From Polaromonas sp. (lineage in GTDB: Bacteria; Pseudomonadota; Gammaproteobacteria; Burkholderiales; Burkholderiaceae_C): 64,000 nucleotides of DNA. The stretch spans positions 54,511 through 118,510 of the forward strand of contig JAQGLT010000054.1 in the NCBI GenBank assembly GCA_028292745.1, given 5' to 3'. Shown here one piece after another: positions 40,078 through 51,176 of this stretch (position 1 is the first letter of the stretch; every line of letters starts with the position of its first letter). Made by a program: the position numbers and the translations under genes. The notes below the pieces were generated by a model, which searched no databases, was not told where the DNA came from, and saw only the letters and a program-made list of their open reading frames with translations.

Positions 40078-40593
40078 CTATCGGTCCAGAATAACCCGAA
40101 GATCAGCTTGCGGAGCCGGTTGCACACGCTTGGCGGAAATTCGGCCTTCCCCGTGCCGCGACAGATCGGCAATCCAGCCGTTGGCGCTGACACTGGCATG
40201 GTCGCCTTGGAGCCAGCCAAACAAAGCGCTCAGCGGCACGGCGGTGCCGGTGGCTTGCGTCATCAAGGCATCGACAGAAGCAAAGCGCTGAATCTGTTGC
40301 GGGCCTGAATCCAATTGCGCTTCGCCTGGTGACCAGCGCAAGATGCCCAGCACGTTCCCAAGCGGGCTGATCAAGGTCAGCTCGCCGCTTTCGGGCTTTC
40401 CCTTGAGTTCAAAGCTTGCAGAAAAAGACTGCGCAGGCTCGCTCAGCACCTGTAGGCTGATACGCCCGGACCAAGACTCTTTTTTTTGTTCATTTAGTGC
40501 TGTGGCGCTTATGGGACGTGCGCATCCAGCTATAAAAAACGTAGCAAATAGGCAGCAGGAGATCAGCAGGCGTAGACGAGCGGAAAGGTGCAA
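40078..40593 (-). CDS. lolB: Outer membrane lipoprotein LolB
   Basis: Lipobox FIAGC; WSGRISLQVLSEPAQSFSASFELKGKPESGELTLISPLGNVLGILRWSPGEAQL; gene order with ispE/prs. Confidence 0.9.
   Translation of the reverse strand: MHLSARLRLLISCCLFATFFIAGCARPISATALNEQKKESWSGRISLQVLSEPAQSFSASFELKGKPESGELTLISPLGNVLGILRWSPGEAQLDSGPQQIQRFASVDALMTQATGTAVPLSALFGWLQGDHASVSANGWIADLSRHGEGRISAKRVQPAPQADLRVILDR
40482..40545 (-). repeat. Two-hairpin repeat, copy 8 (inside lolB signal peptide)
   Basis: GCTACGTTTTTTATAGCTGGATGCGCACGTCCCATAAGCGCCACAGCACTAAATGAACAAAAAA. Confidence 0.78.
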
Positions 40594-40607
40594 GGCTTTG
40601 TCCTGCC

Positions 40608-42401
40608 TTACAGCTTCACCTTGAGGCGTTTAAGCGTCTCAAGCAGGGTTTCATTGTCAGGATTCATCAGCCGGCCTTCTTTCCAGATCGCCACGGCGCG
40701 ATCGCGCTGGCCCATGCTCCACAGCACTTCACCGAAATGTGCGGCAATTTCGGCATCGGGCTTGGCTTTGTAGGCAGCCTCCAGGATCTGCATTGCCTCG
40801 GCTTTGTTTCCCAGGCGAAATTCAACCCAACCCAGGCTGTCCTTGATGAAAGGGTCGGCCGGTGCGAACGCGACGGCTTTGAGAACCAGTTCCCGCGCCT
40901 CGGGCAGACGGACGTTCCGATCGGCCAATGAGTAGCCCAGCGCGTTGTAGGCATGGTGATAGTCGGGCTTGAGCTGGATAACCTGCCGCAGCAAGCGCTC
41001 CATTTCGTCAAGCAGGCCGAGCTTTTCGGCAAGCATGGACTGCTCATAAAGCAGATCGGTGTCCTCGGGTGTTTTGACCAGCGCTTGAGCGAGTAATTGA
41101 TGGGCCTGGCGGTACTGCTTGACTTCTCGAAGCAGGCCGACTTCGGCATTCAACTTGAGGCGGGCTTCCTGCGGTGAGCGCTCGGGGAGAGAGTGAATCA
41201 GGCGCCGGCCTTCGTCCAGCTTGCCTTGGCTGGCCAGGATAGAGGCGCGGCGGGTTTGCGCCTGCGCCAGCGCCGCCGGGTTTTCAATCTTGCCGAGCCA
41301 GTTTTCTGCCGCAGCGTAATCTTTGCGTTTTTCGGCCAGTTGCGCCAGGGAAAGATAAGCCTGGGCCAGGTTGGGGCTTTGCTCCGGCTGCGGCGCCTTT
41401 AAAGCCAGTGCGACATACCTCTCCAGCGAGACTTGAGCCAATGCCAATTGGTTGTCCTGTAATTGCAGGGTGCCCAGTACCAGCCAGCCATCAGGCGCGT
41501 CAGGCTTCTCGCGCGTGACGATCTGCAACTGCGCCGTGGCTTCTGCATAGCGCTGGGCATCAATCAAGACCCTGGCATAAGCCATGCGGATTTCAGGCAG
41601 CACTTGGGTGGCGCTGTCTTTGCTGTCCAGGTAGCTTTTGACCAGTGCCTCTGCCTGGGGCAGCTTTCGATCGATCAATTCAAGCGCCACCACGACCGGG
41701 CCCTCTGCCCGCGGATCGGCTGCCTGGCCGCGTTTGGCGGCCTCAAGGGCACCTTCCTTGTCATCTGCGCCCAGTCGCATCCTGCCTGCGGTAGTCCAAG
41801 CCATGCTGGCGGTTGCCGGACTGGCCAGGTAGTCAGCCAATGCGCTTTCCACTACGCTGCTGGCCAGCTTGCGGTCGGTGGCACGGGCATAGGCACGCGG
41901 CACGGAAGCAAGCACCGCGATGCGCTCTGCGTCAGGCGCCATCCGGATTTCAGTTTTCAGTGGTTCCAGCGTGTCGGCGATACGGTTCAGTGCAATCAAA
42001 ATCTGCAGCACATACCGGTTGGCTTCACGCGAGGCGGGCTGCGCCTGTTTCCAGGCAACCGCCGCCTGCAGTGCAGCGTCGCCGGAGCGCGCTTGCAAAG
42101 CGATATCGGTAGCACGCTGGTAAAGCTGGGCATCACCGGTTTTTCGGGCGGCGTCTAAAAGCAGGGAAAAGCCAGCCGCCGCATCGCCCTCCTGCGCTGT
42201 CATTTCGCCGAGAAGTACTTCATAAAAGAGGGTGCTGTCGAGCACCGACAACAATGCCGACTCCTGCGCGGCCTTGGCCTCTGCCAGTCCCAGGGCACCA
42301 GGCTTGGCAGCCGGGGATGAATCCGCAGGCGCAGCCTGTGCCAGCATCAGCGGAGCTGCCAGCCAAAGGGCTGCAAAAGCATGGCCAAGTTTTTTCTTCA
42401 T
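40608..42401 (-). CDS. Tetratricopeptide repeat protein
   Basis: Start MKKKLGHAFAALWLAAPLMLAQA; TPR-like YHHAYNALGYSLADRNVRLPEARELVLKAVAFAPADPFIKDSLGWVEFRLGN. Confidence 0.88.
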   Translation of the reverse strand: MKKKLGHAFAALWLAAPLMLAQAAPADSSPAAKPGALGLAEAKAAQESALLSVLDSTLFYEVLLGEMTAQEGDAAAGFSLLLDAARKTGDAQLYQRATDIALQARSGDAALQAAVAWKQAQPASREANRYVLQILIALNRIADTLEPLKTEIRMAPDAERIAVLASVPRAYARATDRKLASSVVESALADYLASPATASMAWTTAGRMRLGADDKEGALEAAKRGQAADPRAEGPVVVALELIDRKLPQAEALVKSYLDSKDSATQVLPEIRMAYARVLIDAQRYAEATAQLQIVTREKPDAPDGWLVLGTLQLQDNQLALAQVSLERYVALALKAPQPEQSPNLAQAYLSLAQLAEKRKDYAAAENWLGKIENPAALAQAQTRRASILASQGKLDEGRRLIHSLPERSPQEARLKLNAEVGLLREVKQYRQAHQLLAQALVKTPEDTDLLYEQSMLAEKLGLLDEMERLLRQVIQLKPDYHHAYNALGYSLADRNVRLPEARELVLKAVAFAPADPFIKDSLGWVEFRLGNKAEAMQILEAAYKAKPDAEIAAHFGEVLWSMGQRDRAVAIWKEGRLMNPDNETLLETLKRLKVKL

Positions 42402-42523
42402 CAGACCATGATAATTGAAGCGTCCTGCGGGTGCTGCTGGCTTGGCAAACACTTTGCGCTCAGCCCGTTGCCTGGCATCAATGCCTACAGATGCCATTAC
42501 TGTGTTCAAGGAGTCGTCCAGTC

Positions 42524-43339
42524 ATGCCTGAATTGCCGGAAGTTGAAGTTACCCGCCTGAGCTTTGCTTCCCGCATTGCGGGAGCGCGCATTGAATCCGT
42601 TGCAGTGGGCAAACCCCTGCGCTGGGCACTGGGGTGCGATGTTCAGCAGTTGCAGGGTCGGCATGTGCTGGCGGTTCGTCGGCGCGGCAAATATCTGCTG
42701 ATCGACCTGAGCAGCGGCTTGCTGTTGATGCACCTGGGCATGTCGGGCAGTGTGAGTTTCGGCACCGATCTGCCGGCTGCGGGCAAGCATGATCACTTTG
42801 ACATGGTGACCAACCTGGGCACCTTGCGCCTGCACGATCCGCGGCGCTTCGGCGCTGTGGTCTTTGCCGGAGCCGAGGACGATGCGGTGGCGCAAAAACT
42901 GCTGGGGCGGCTGGGTGTTGAGCCCCTCAGCGAAGGGTTTGACGCGCTTGTTTTTCACGGCGTGCTTAAAAACCGCAAGACAGCCATCAAGCAGGTGCTG
43001 CTGGCTGGCGAAGCGGTTGTCGGTGTGGGAAACATCTATGCTTCAGAAGCGTTGTTTCTGGCGGGAATTCGCCCCACCACCAAGGCGATGCAGATCAGCA
43101 AGCCCCGGGCTGCCTTGCTGCACCGCGCCATTCAACAGGTATTGACGAATGCTGTAGCCAAAGGCGGAAGCACCTTGAGGGATTTCTCCAATGCCCACGG
43201 GGAAGCGGGCCACTTTCAGCTTGACGCAATGGTGTATGACCGCGCGGGGCTGCCATGCAGGGTGTGCGCGGCACCGATCAAAAGCATCCGGCAGGGGCAG
43301 CGCTCTACTTTTTATTGCGCCGCTTGCCAGAAACCGTGA
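42524..43339 (+). CDS. mutM: Formamidopyrimidine-DNA glycosylase
   Basis: [26 protein letters not shown]; zinc finger [25 protein letters not shown]. Confidence 0.97.
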   Translation: MPELPEVEVTRLSFASRIAGARIESVAVGKPLRWALGCDVQQLQGRHVLAVRRRGKYLLIDLSSGLLLMHLGMSGSVSFGTDLPAAGKHDHFDMVTNLGTLRLHDPRRFGAVVFAGAEDDAVAQKLLGRLGVEPLSEGFDALVFHGVLKNRKTAIKQVLLAGEAVVGVGNIYASEALFLAGIRPTTKAMQISKPRAALLHRAIQQVLTNAVAKGGSTLRDFSNAHGEAGHFQLDAMVYDRAGLPCRVCAAPIKSIRQGQRSTFYCAACQKP

Positions 43340-43398
43340 ATGCCGCAGTGTATGAATGCCAATGCTATATTGACTCGATAACTTTATGACGGCAGCGC

Positions 43399-45375
43399 AT
43401 GTCCTTCAACGAACAATTTGATCAGCATGGTATTTGGCGGCGTGAATTTGCGTTGCGTCTGAAACGCCTCGTTTACTGGATGAAGGATCAGGACTTGCTG
43501 AACGCGGCAGTTGAAGAGCGCCTGACGCGGCTGGAGTCGCAGGTGCGCTCCGACAAGGTCATGGTGGCTTTTGTCGCAGAGTTCTCACGCGGAAAGTCTG
43601 AGCTGATCAATGCCATTTTCTTTGCTGCCTATGGGCGCCGCATCATGCCAGCAAGCGCGGGCCGCACCACCATGTGCCCTACCGAGCTGGGGTATGACGC
43701 AGACACTGTCCCTTGCTTGCGCCTGTTGCCGATCGAAACGCGGCTACAGCCCCAGGCGTTGATGGAATGGCGGCTGGTTCCAGAGAAGTGGCTGCAGATC
43801 AACCTGGACGTGAACGATCCGGCGCAGCTGGCGCAGGCGCTGCAGAAAGTAGCTGAAGTTCGGCATGTGCCGCAGGACGAAGCACGTGCGCTTGGCTTTT
43901 GGCACGACAGCACGCCGCAGGACAATCCAATGGTTGGAGCGGACGGCCTGATCGAAGTGCCGAAATGGCGCCATGCTTTGATCAATATTGCGCATCCCCT
44001 CCTCAAGCAGGGGTTGGTCATTCTTGACACGCCTGGTCTGAACGCCATTGGGGCAGAGCCTGAACTGACGGTCAGCCTGATCCCGCAGGCGCATGCTGTC
44101 GTTTTTATCCTTGCGGCTGACACCGGTGTCACCAAGTCGGACCTTTCCATATGGCGTGAGCATCTGGCCACCGTCGGCAAGGCGGACGAGACCCGGCTTG
44201 TGGTGCTCAACAAGATAGATACCTTATGGGATGCCTTGAACACCTCGGAACAGGTGCAGGCGCAAATCGACAGGCAAAGGGCAACATCTGCCGACATACT
44301 GGGCTTGCCGTTGTCGCAGGTGATCCCTGTTTCAGCGCAAAAGGGGCTGGTCGCCAAGGTGACGGGAAACGAGGCACTTTTGCAGGCCAGTCACTTGCCA
44401 ACGCTCGAACTGGCCCTGGGGCAGGGAGTCCTGGGACAGCGCCAGAAAATTCTTCAGGCTGCGGTTACGGCCGGTATTGGCGAGCTTAAAAGCGAGGCTG
44501 GACGTGCGCTTCACATCCGTCGGCGCGACCAGGCAGAGCAGATGCTCGAATTGCGCGGGCTGAGGGGTAAAAATGTCTCGGTGATCAAGCATATGCGGTC
44601 CCGCATCGAGCAGGAACAGATCGAGTTTGCGGTTTGCGGCGCCAAAATACATGCGGTTCGCTCTGTTCACCACACCCTTCTCTGCGATATTGTTAATTTA
44701 CTCAGTGTGCCTACGCTTAAAGCCGAGTTGGCCGAGTTAACCGATGCGCTCAAGCAGCCTGGTATCAAGTTGCGGCTGAAAAAGACCTATGGCCAAGCCT
44801 TTTCCCGGTTACGCGAAGGACTGCGCAAGGGCCAGGGGCTGACCGCTGAAATTCACTCCATGCTGGAGTCTTCGTTTCGTCAACTCAACACTGATTTCGG
44901 CTTTTTACTGCAGGTGCCTCAAGCCCCTGATCTGGCCAGGTACGTGCAAGATCTGGATCTGATTGAAGGCAGCCATCTGCAGTATTTGGGACTGGGCAAT
45001 GCCATCCGGCTGGCGCAGGCAGAATTTTCAGAGCGCTTGGTGCGTGCATTGAGCAACCGGTTGCGGGTGGTTTTCGAATCTGCCTTGGGTGACATAGAGC
45101 TATGGAACAAGTCGGCGTCCGCTCAGCTCGACGCGCAACTGCGTGAGCGAAGGCGTAACTTCGCCCGACGCTTGGAAGCGGTCGAACGCATTGAGCAGGC
45201 AGCTTCAGGGCTGGATGAGCGGATGGCTGAAATTAATGATCAGGAAGCCCATCTACAGGCATTGGAAGCCAAACTGACAGAATTGACTTCCCATCTTTTG
45301 GATTCGCGGCCTATGCCTTTTCTGGCAGCCGGGGCGGCTGGGCATACTCGCACGGTTCTGGCGGAACCGGCATAA
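43399..45375 (+). CDS. Dynamin-family GTPase
   Basis: VAFVAEFSRGKSELINAIFF (G1), LDTPGLNAIG (G3), LNKIDTLWD (G4); 658 aa. Confidence 0.88.
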   Translation: MSFNEQFDQHGIWRREFALRLKRLVYWMKDQDLLNAAVEERLTRLESQVRSDKVMVAFVAEFSRGKSELINAIFFAAYGRRIMPASAGRTTMCPTELGYDADTVPCLRLLPIETRLQPQALMEWRLVPEKWLQINLDVNDPAQLAQALQKVAEVRHVPQDEARALGFWHDSTPQDNPMVGADGLIEVPKWRHALINIAHPLLKQGLVILDTPGLNAIGAEPELTVSLIPQAHAVVFILAADTGVTKSDLSIWREHLATVGKADETRLVVLNKIDTLWDALNTSEQVQAQIDRQRATSADILGLPLSQVIPVSAQKGLVAKVTGNEALLQASHLPTLELALGQGVLGQRQKILQAAVTAGIGELKSEAGRALHIRRRDQAEQMLELRGLRGKNVSVIKHMRSRIEQEQIEFAVCGAKIHAVRSVHHTLLCDIVNLLSVPTLKAELAELTDALKQPGIKLRLKKTYGQAFSRLREGLRKGQGLTAEIHSMLESSFRQLNTDFGFLLQVPQAPDLARYVQDLDLIEGSHLQYLGLGNAIRLAQAEFSERLVRALSNRLRVVFESALGDIELWNKSASAQLDAQLRERRRNFARRLEAVERIEQAASGLDERMAEINDQEAHLQALEAKLTELTSHLLDSRPMPFLAAGAAGHTRTVLAEPA

Positions 45376-45377
45376 CC

Positions 45378-46508
45378 TTGATGGGCTTTTCGACGCCAAT
45401 GGTTTTGACTTCTGCAGATGCGCTTTCCATGCCAAACCTGCATGCCTCCTCAATATTTTCTGACGAAATCACACGCTGGCAGCAGGCCTATGGGCGCAAC
45501 AGCCTGCCTTGGCAAAACACGCGCGATCCCTACCGCGTGTGGTTGTCCGAAATCATGCTCCAGCAGACGCAAGTGGCAACCGTGCTTGCCTATTACGACC
45601 GATTTCTGCAGCACTTTCCAACGGTCGGTGCTCTTGCCATTGCCGAGCAGGATGAAGTTTTGGCATTGTGGAGCGGACTGGGCTACTACAGCCGGGCACG
45701 CAATCTGCATCGTTGCGCGCAGGATGTGATGGCGTTGCATGCTGGGCAGTTTCCGCGTTCAGCTGAGCAGTTGCAGACCTTGCCCGGTATTGGCCGCTCA
45801 ACAGCCGCGGCTGTTGCAGCGTTCTGTTTTGGAGAGCGGGTGGCGATCCTGGACGGCAATGTCAAGCGGGTGCTGGCGCGGGTATTGGGTTTTTCAGCTG
45901 ATCTGGCCCAACCCATGAATGAACGTGCTCTGTGGTTAAAAGCCACTGAACTGTTACCCGAGGATGATTTAACGCAGTCCATGCCACGTTATACCCAGGG
46001 ATTAATGGATCTGGGCGCTACGATCTGCACCAGCCGACAGCCAAAATGCCTGTTGTGCCCGGTGCAGGCGATGTGCCATGGTGCTGTCAGCGGGGAACCC
46101 GAGAAATTCCCTGTGAAAATCCGAAAACTCAAACGCAGTGCTCAAGCAATGAGCTTGCTATGGGCACAAAAAATCGACGGTTCGGTATGGCTCGAAAAGC
46201 GTCCGGTCAAGGGAATATGGGGTGGACTTTATTGCCTGCCTGTATTTGAAAGTGACGAAGATCTGAGGGCATTCCTGCCGCAAGGCATGGACGAACAAAT
46301 TAAACCGTTGCCGGCATTTCTCCATGTGCTCACGCACAAAGATCTGTACCTGTCGCCATGGCTTGCTAATTTTCAGCTCGATGAAGCCATGCCTGACATC
46401 GGCAATTCCGAAATGTCCACGGGTGGGTGGTTTACCTCCACCCAATGGCCCGCCCTGGGTTTGCCGGCACCGATTCGTAAATTATTGGCAAAGGTCGCCT
46501 CGGTCTGA
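45378..46508 (+). CDS. mutY: A/G-specific adenine glycosylase
   Basis: RDPYRVWLSEIMLQQTQVATVLAYYDRFLQHFPTVGALA; LPGIGRSTAAAVAAFCFGERVAILDGNVKRVLAR; 4Fe-4S cysteines. Confidence 0.97.
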   Translation: MMGFSTPMVLTSADALSMPNLHASSIFSDEITRWQQAYGRNSLPWQNTRDPYRVWLSEIMLQQTQVATVLAYYDRFLQHFPTVGALAIAEQDEVLALWSGLGYYSRARNLHRCAQDVMALHAGQFPRSAEQLQTLPGIGRSTAAAVAAFCFGERVAILDGNVKRVLARVLGFSADLAQPMNERALWLKATELLPEDDLTQSMPRYTQGLMDLGATICTSRQPKCLLCPVQAMCHGAVSGEPEKFPVKIRKLKRSAQAMSLLWAQKIDGSVWLEKRPVKGIWGGLYCLPVFESDEDLRAFLPQGMDEQIKPLPAFLHVLTHKDLYLSPWLANFQLDEAMPDIGNSEMSTGGWFTSTQWPALGLPAPIRKLLAKVASV

Positions 46509-46539
46509 ACTGGGAATGAAGGATGCCTTGCCTGTCAGA

Positions 46540-47397
46540 TCAAGTGGATTCAAGTTCACGATGCCGTTTGAGGGTGGACCACTCCTGACTGAAAGCGCTT
46601 GCCAGCGCTTCCACCAGATAGACTGAACGATGCTGGCCGCCCGTACAGCCCACTGCGACCGTGACATAACTTCGATGATCCCGCACCATCGCCTCCAGCC
46701 AGTGGCTGAGAAATTGCTCGATATGCCTGAGCATGTCCTCGACTTCCGAATGTGCCTTTAAAAAGTTTGCAACTGGCTGATCCAGACCAGTCTGATAGCG
46801 CAATTCACTTTCGTAATGTGGATTGGGAAGCATTCGAACATCAAACACATAGTCCGCATCCAACGGAACGCCGCGCTTGAAGGCAAATGATTCAAACACC
46901 AATGTCAATTGACGACTCGGGTTTTGCAGGAGGGACTTTACATAGCCCTGTAATTGCGCTGAGCGAATCATGCTCGTGTCGATGACATGCGCTTGTTCAC
47001 GCATTTCACTCAATAAGTTTCGCTCCAACTCAATGGCATCGACCAGTGCCCTGTGCCGGTCGGTGGAGTCAATTCTTGACAAGGGGTGGAGGCGCCGGGT
47101 TTCGGAAAAGCGCCGTACCAAAGTGTCGGTATTGGCGTCTAGAAAAAGTGATTGGACTTTTAGGCCTTGCACCTGCAATTGCCTGAGCTGCTGCGGCACC
47201 AGGGGGAGCGATGTGGCGCTTCTGACATCCATGGCTATCGCAACTTTTTGTGCGTTGTGCGGCTGCTTCAATGCAACAAAAGAAGACAGTAGTTCAGGAG
47301 GCAGGTTGTCGACGCAATAGTAGCCCGTGTCCTCCAACGCATGCAGCGCTACCGACTTGCCGGATCCGGACATGCCGGTAATCAAAATTATTTCCAT
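46540..47397 (-). CDS. rapZ: RNase adapter protein RapZ
   Basis: [52 protein letters not shown]. Confidence 0.97.
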   Translation of the reverse strand: MEIILITGMSGSGKSVALHALEDTGYYCVDNLPPELLSSFVALKQPHNAQKVAIAMDVRSATSLPLVPQQLRQLQVQGLKVQSLFLDANTDTLVRRFSETRRLHPLSRIDSTDRHRALVDAIELERNLLSEMREQAHVIDTSMIRSAQLQGYVKSLLQNPSRQLTLVFESFAFKRGVPLDADYVFDVRMLPNPHYESELRYQTGLDQPVANFLKAHSEVEDMLRHIEQFLSHWLEAMVRDHRSYVTVAVGCTGGQHRSVYLVEALASAFSQEWSTLKRHRELEST

Positions 47398-47529
47398 GCA
47401 AGCTGTCTCAACAGTTAGAAAACAACTGTTTATCCGTTAATGAAATTTCCAAGGGTTGTTCTTTGAAATAAATTGAAAAATAAAAGCTCATTGGTCTTAT
47501 CGTATCCACGGCAAGCCGTTTAATTGATC

Positions 47530-49179
47530 TCAAGGGCGTTGTTCGAGCATTTCTTTGGCGTGTGCCCACGTGGCACCGGATAGGCGTTCGCCACCGAGCA
47601 TTCGGGCAATTTCTGTGACGCGCAACTCCCCTTGCACATGCTCGACGGTGCTTCGAGTCATACCATGCTCCGTTGTCTTGGCAACCACAAGGTGCTGATC
47701 GGCAAAAGCGGCAACCTGAGGTAAATGGGTTACTGCCATTACTTGACGGTCTTTACCCAGTTGCCGCATCAATCGGCCCACGGTCTCTGCGACTGCCCCG
47801 CCTACCCCGGAGTCCACTTCGTCGAAGATCAGTGTTTGTGCCTGTCCCAATTGGCTAGTGGTGACAGCAATGGCCAGCGCAATGCGCGACAGTTCACCAC
47901 CAGAGGCAACCTTGGCAACCGCCCTGGGCGTGCTCCCGCTGTGACCTGCCACCAAAAAATCGGCCTGTTCAAGGCCATGCAGCGCCGGCTGATCCAGCGG
48001 GGTGAGGGCCACTTCAAATCTGCCCCCCTGCATACCTAGGCCCTGCATGGCTTTTGTAATGGAGTGTGCGAGCAGTGGTGCTGCTTCACCGCGTAATCGA
48101 GAAATCCGACTGGCCTCTTCCAAGTAGGCCGTTTTGGCCTGCATCTCGTTTTTTTCAAGCTGAACCAAGTCGGCAGCTTCATCAAGGGTCTGCAATTCAG
48201 ACTGCCAAGACGCCAGTAGTTCAGGCAGTTCGGCGGGCAGGCGTTTATAGCGCCGGGCAAGGCTGATCCACTGTGCCAGGCGGTCGTCGAGTTCAGCGAG
48301 TCGCTGGGGTTCAAGCTCGGCATGCCTGGCATAGCCACGCAAGGTATGCACTGCATCTTCCGTTTGGGCAAGGGCAGCGTTCAAAATCTCTGTCAGCTGT
48401 TTAAATTCAGGCTCTATGTGGGCGTGATTTTGCAAGGTGGTAATGGCCCGGCCGAGAAGTGTGGTGGCGTTGTCATCGGCTTCCTGCAAGGCATCAACGG
48501 CAGTTTGTACTGCTTCGCGCAAAGCCTGCACATTTGACAACCGCCCGTGCTGGGCATTGAGTTCCTGCCATTCACCAGCACTTGGTGCCAGTTTGCCCAA
48601 CTCGCCGATTTGCCATGCCAATCGTTCGCGGTCGCGCTGCAGACTGTCCTGGGCGCCTTGCGCCTGCCTCAAGGTTTTCTCAGCCAAGCGCCACTGTTGC
48701 CAGCGCAGTGACAACACTCCAGTGGAAATAGTTGCGTAGGAATCAAGCAGGTTACGAACCGATTCGGGACGCGTCAGGCTTTGCCAGGCATGCTGGCCAT
48801 GAATGTCGACCAAATAAGGGGCGATTTCCTTGAGTTGGCTCACCGTGACAGCGCTGCCATTGACCCAGGCTCGGCTCCTGCCCTGCGTATCGATCGTGCG
48901 ACGCAGCAGCAAGCTGTCTCCTGACTCCAGGCCTGCCTGTTCCAACCAGGATGCCAACGGGGCAGGGCTGTCGAATTCCGCGCTGATTTCACAGCGGCTG
49001 GCACCTTCTCGCACTACACCTGCGTCTGAGCGCGCACCCAATGCCAGTTGAAGTGCGCCAATCAATATTGATTTGCCAGCGCCTGTTTCCCCCGTGAGTA
49101 CGGTGAATCCTTCTGACAAGTCCAAATCCATTTCACGGACGATAACAAAATCACGAAGAGAAATGCTTTTAAGGCTCAT
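47530..49179 (-). CDS. recN: DNA repair protein RecN
   Basis: TVLTGETGAGKSILIGALQLALGARSD; LSRIALAIAVTTSQ...TLIFDEVDSGVGGAVAETVG. Confidence 0.97.
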   Translation of the reverse strand: MSLKSISLRDFVIVREMDLDLSEGFTVLTGETGAGKSILIGALQLALGARSDAGVVREGASRCEISAEFDSPAPLASWLEQAGLESGDSLLLRRTIDTQGRSRAWVNGSAVTVSQLKEIAPYLVDIHGQHAWQSLTRPESVRNLLDSYATISTGVLSLRWQQWRLAEKTLRQAQGAQDSLQRDRERLAWQIGELGKLAPSAGEWQELNAQHGRLSNVQALREAVQTAVDALQEADDNATTLLGRAITTLQNHAHIEPEFKQLTEILNAALAQTEDAVHTLRGYARHAELEPQRLAELDDRLAQWISLARRYKRLPAELPELLASWQSELQTLDEAADLVQLEKNEMQAKTAYLEEASRISRLRGEAAPLLAHSITKAMQGLGMQGGRFEVALTPLDQPALHGLEQADFLVAGHSGSTPRAVAKVASGGELSRIALAIAVTTSQLGQAQTLIFDEVDSGVGGAVAETVGRLMRQLGKDRQVMAVTHLPQVAAFADQHLVVAKTTEHGMTRSTVEHVQGELRVTEIARMLGGERLSGATWAHAKEMLEQRP

Positions 49180-49212
49180 AGCGCGGTTGGTGTCATCTCG
49201 GAGAGATATGTT

Positions 49213-50094
49213 TCAAGCAACGCCTTCATTCCAGTGAAGCTTTTTACGCAAGGTGTCAAAGTAGCTCCACCCCTGTGGATGCAAAAACCGCATCTGAAAC
49301 TCCGAACGCCTCACAATGATGCGGTCGCCATGGACCAAGCTGGCCAGAGACTGCATGTCAAAGTTGGCGCTAGCACCTCGGCCTGCTACAAGTTCTATAG
49401 CAATCTCTCCTGCATCAGAAAGCACGATCGGCCGATTTGATAAAGTATGCGGCGCAATGGGTACCAGCACCCAGCCCGGAATAGACGGGTGTAGCAAAGG
49501 CCCACCGGCAGACAGTGCGTAGGCGGTGGAGCCAGTCGGTGATGCGATGATCAGGCCATCAGCCCGCTGGTTGGCGACGAAACGGCCATCAACCTCAACG
49601 CGCAGTTCGACCATCCCAGACGTGGCGCCACGATTGACCACCACGTCGTTCATTGCAGTGGCCCGGAACATACACTCACCGTCGCGCATGACCTGGGCTT
49701 GCATCATCCAGCGCCGGTCTTCCTCAAACTCTCCCCGCAGCATCGGTTCGAGTGTGTTCTGGTAGTCCTCGAAAGCGATGTCTGTAATGAAGCCGAGCCG
49801 CCCCTGATTGATGCCAACCACAGGCACGCCAAACTGGGCCAGCAGCCGGCCAATGCCCAGCATGGTGCCGTCACCACCAACAACTAGCGCCAGGTCGCAT
49901 TGCGCACCGATTCCTGCTCCGTCCAGCGTCGCAAACTGGGTGAGCCCAGTGTTGCGTGCCGTGTCTGATTCAAGCGCGACCTCGCATCCTTGTGAAACCA
50001 AAAAATGGGCAATGTCTTCTAAAGCACAACGGGAGCCTTGGGCCTGGTACTTGCCGATCAGCGCGACATGGCGAAATTGCGACTTCATTGGCAA
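49213..50094 (-). CDS. nadK: NAD kinase
   Basis: [58 protein letters not shown]. Confidence 0.97.
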   Translation of the reverse strand: MPMKSQFRHVALIGKYQAQGSRCALEDIAHFLVSQGCEVALESDTARNTGLTQFATLDGAGIGAQCDLALVVGGDGTMLGIGRLLAQFGVPVVGINQGRLGFITDIAFEDYQNTLEPMLRGEFEEDRRWMMQAQVMRDGECMFRATAMNDVVVNRGATSGMVELRVEVDGRFVANQRADGLIIASPTGSTAYALSAGGPLLHPSIPGWVLVPIAPHTLSNRPIVLSDAGEIAIELVAGRGASANFDMQSLASLVHGDRIIVRRSEFQMRFLHPQGWSYFDTLRKKLHWNEGVA

Positions 50095-50136
50095 ATTACA
50101 TCACAACATTCTTTCTAAGCTTCGTAGAATGTTCCC

Positions 50137-51150
50137 ATGCTTGATAGTCGCGCCCGTTTGTTGTTGAAAGCGCTTGTCGAGCGCTATATTGCCGATGGTC
50201 AGCCAGTGGGTTCGCGCACACTGTCCAAGGCTTCGGGACTTGAGTTGTCTCCGGCGACGATCCGCAATGTCATGAGCGATCTTGAAGAGCTAGGCCTGAT
50301 TGTCAGTCCCCACACATCTGCCGGCCGCATTCCTACTGCACGTGGTTATCGTTTGTTTGTTGACACGATGTTGACGACGCAGCAGGGCTCGTTCTCTACA
50401 GCAGGCAATATAGCCAGAATTGCACCCGATCAGCCGCAGAAAGTCATCAGCAATGCAGCGCACATGCTGTCTAGCCTCTCACAATTCGTTGGTGTGGTGA
50501 TGGCGCCACGGCGGACATCAGTGTTTCGGCATATCGAGTTTTTGCGTCTTTCCGAGAAACGCTTTCTTGTCATCATTGTCTCGCCTGATGGTGATGTTCA
50601 GAACCGGGTTATTTTTACCGAAGCCGATTACACCCAATCACAGCTCATCGAAGCATCGAATTTTCTTAATTCGCACTATGCGGGCATGGCGATAGAAGAG
50701 GTGCGCGAGCGGTTAAAAATTGAGGTTGAGGCACTTAGGGGGGAAATTGCTGTCTTGATGCAGGAAGCCGTCGTGGTAAGTTCTGAAGCCATCGAGTCGC
50801 GCGATGAGGTCGTTGTTTCAGGAGAGCGCAACCTTCTGGCGGTCAGTGATTTTTCCAGCGACATGGGCAATCTTCGAAAATTGTTCGATCTTTTCGAGCA
50901 AAAGGCTCAATTGATGCGCCTGCTTGATGTTTCAAGCCGGGCCGAAGGCGTCCGAATTTATATCGGTGGCGAAAGCCAGGTAATTCCCTATCAAGAATTA
51001 TCCGTTGTCACGGCACCTTATGAGGTCGATGGAAAAGTTGTAGGAACGCTGGGCGTGATAGGTCCTATGCGGATGCCCTACGAAAAAATGATCCAAATTG
51101 TCGACATTACGTCCAAGTTGGTCAGTACAGCTCTGAGCCACCACAAATAG
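50137..51150 (+). CDS. hrcA: Heat-inducible transcription repressor HrcA
   Basis: [53 protein letters not shown]. Confidence 0.97.
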   Translation: MLDSRARLLLKALVERYIADGQPVGSRTLSKASGLELSPATIRNVMSDLEELGLIVSPHTSAGRIPTARGYRLFVDTMLTTQQGSFSTAGNIARIAPDQPQKVISNAAHMLSSLSQFVGVVMAPRRTSVFRHIEFLRLSEKRFLVIIVSPDGDVQNRVIFTEADYTQSQLIEASNFLNSHYAGMAIEEVRERLKIEVEALRGEIAVLMQEAVVVSSEAIESRDEVVVSGERNLLAVSDFSSDMGNLRKLFDLFEQKAQLMRLLDVSSRAEGVRIYIGGESQVIPYQELSVVTAPYEVDGKVVGTLGVIGPMRMPYEKMIQIVDITSKLVSTALSHHK

Positions 51151-51176
51151 AGCAATTACAATGCAAGGGTGGGAAA

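Noticed and set aside
49385-49450. Possible full repeat copy in nadK
   Set aside because: Palindrome matches, but the rest encodes conserved NadK sequence ([19 protein letters not shown]); retained only as a solo 17-mer.
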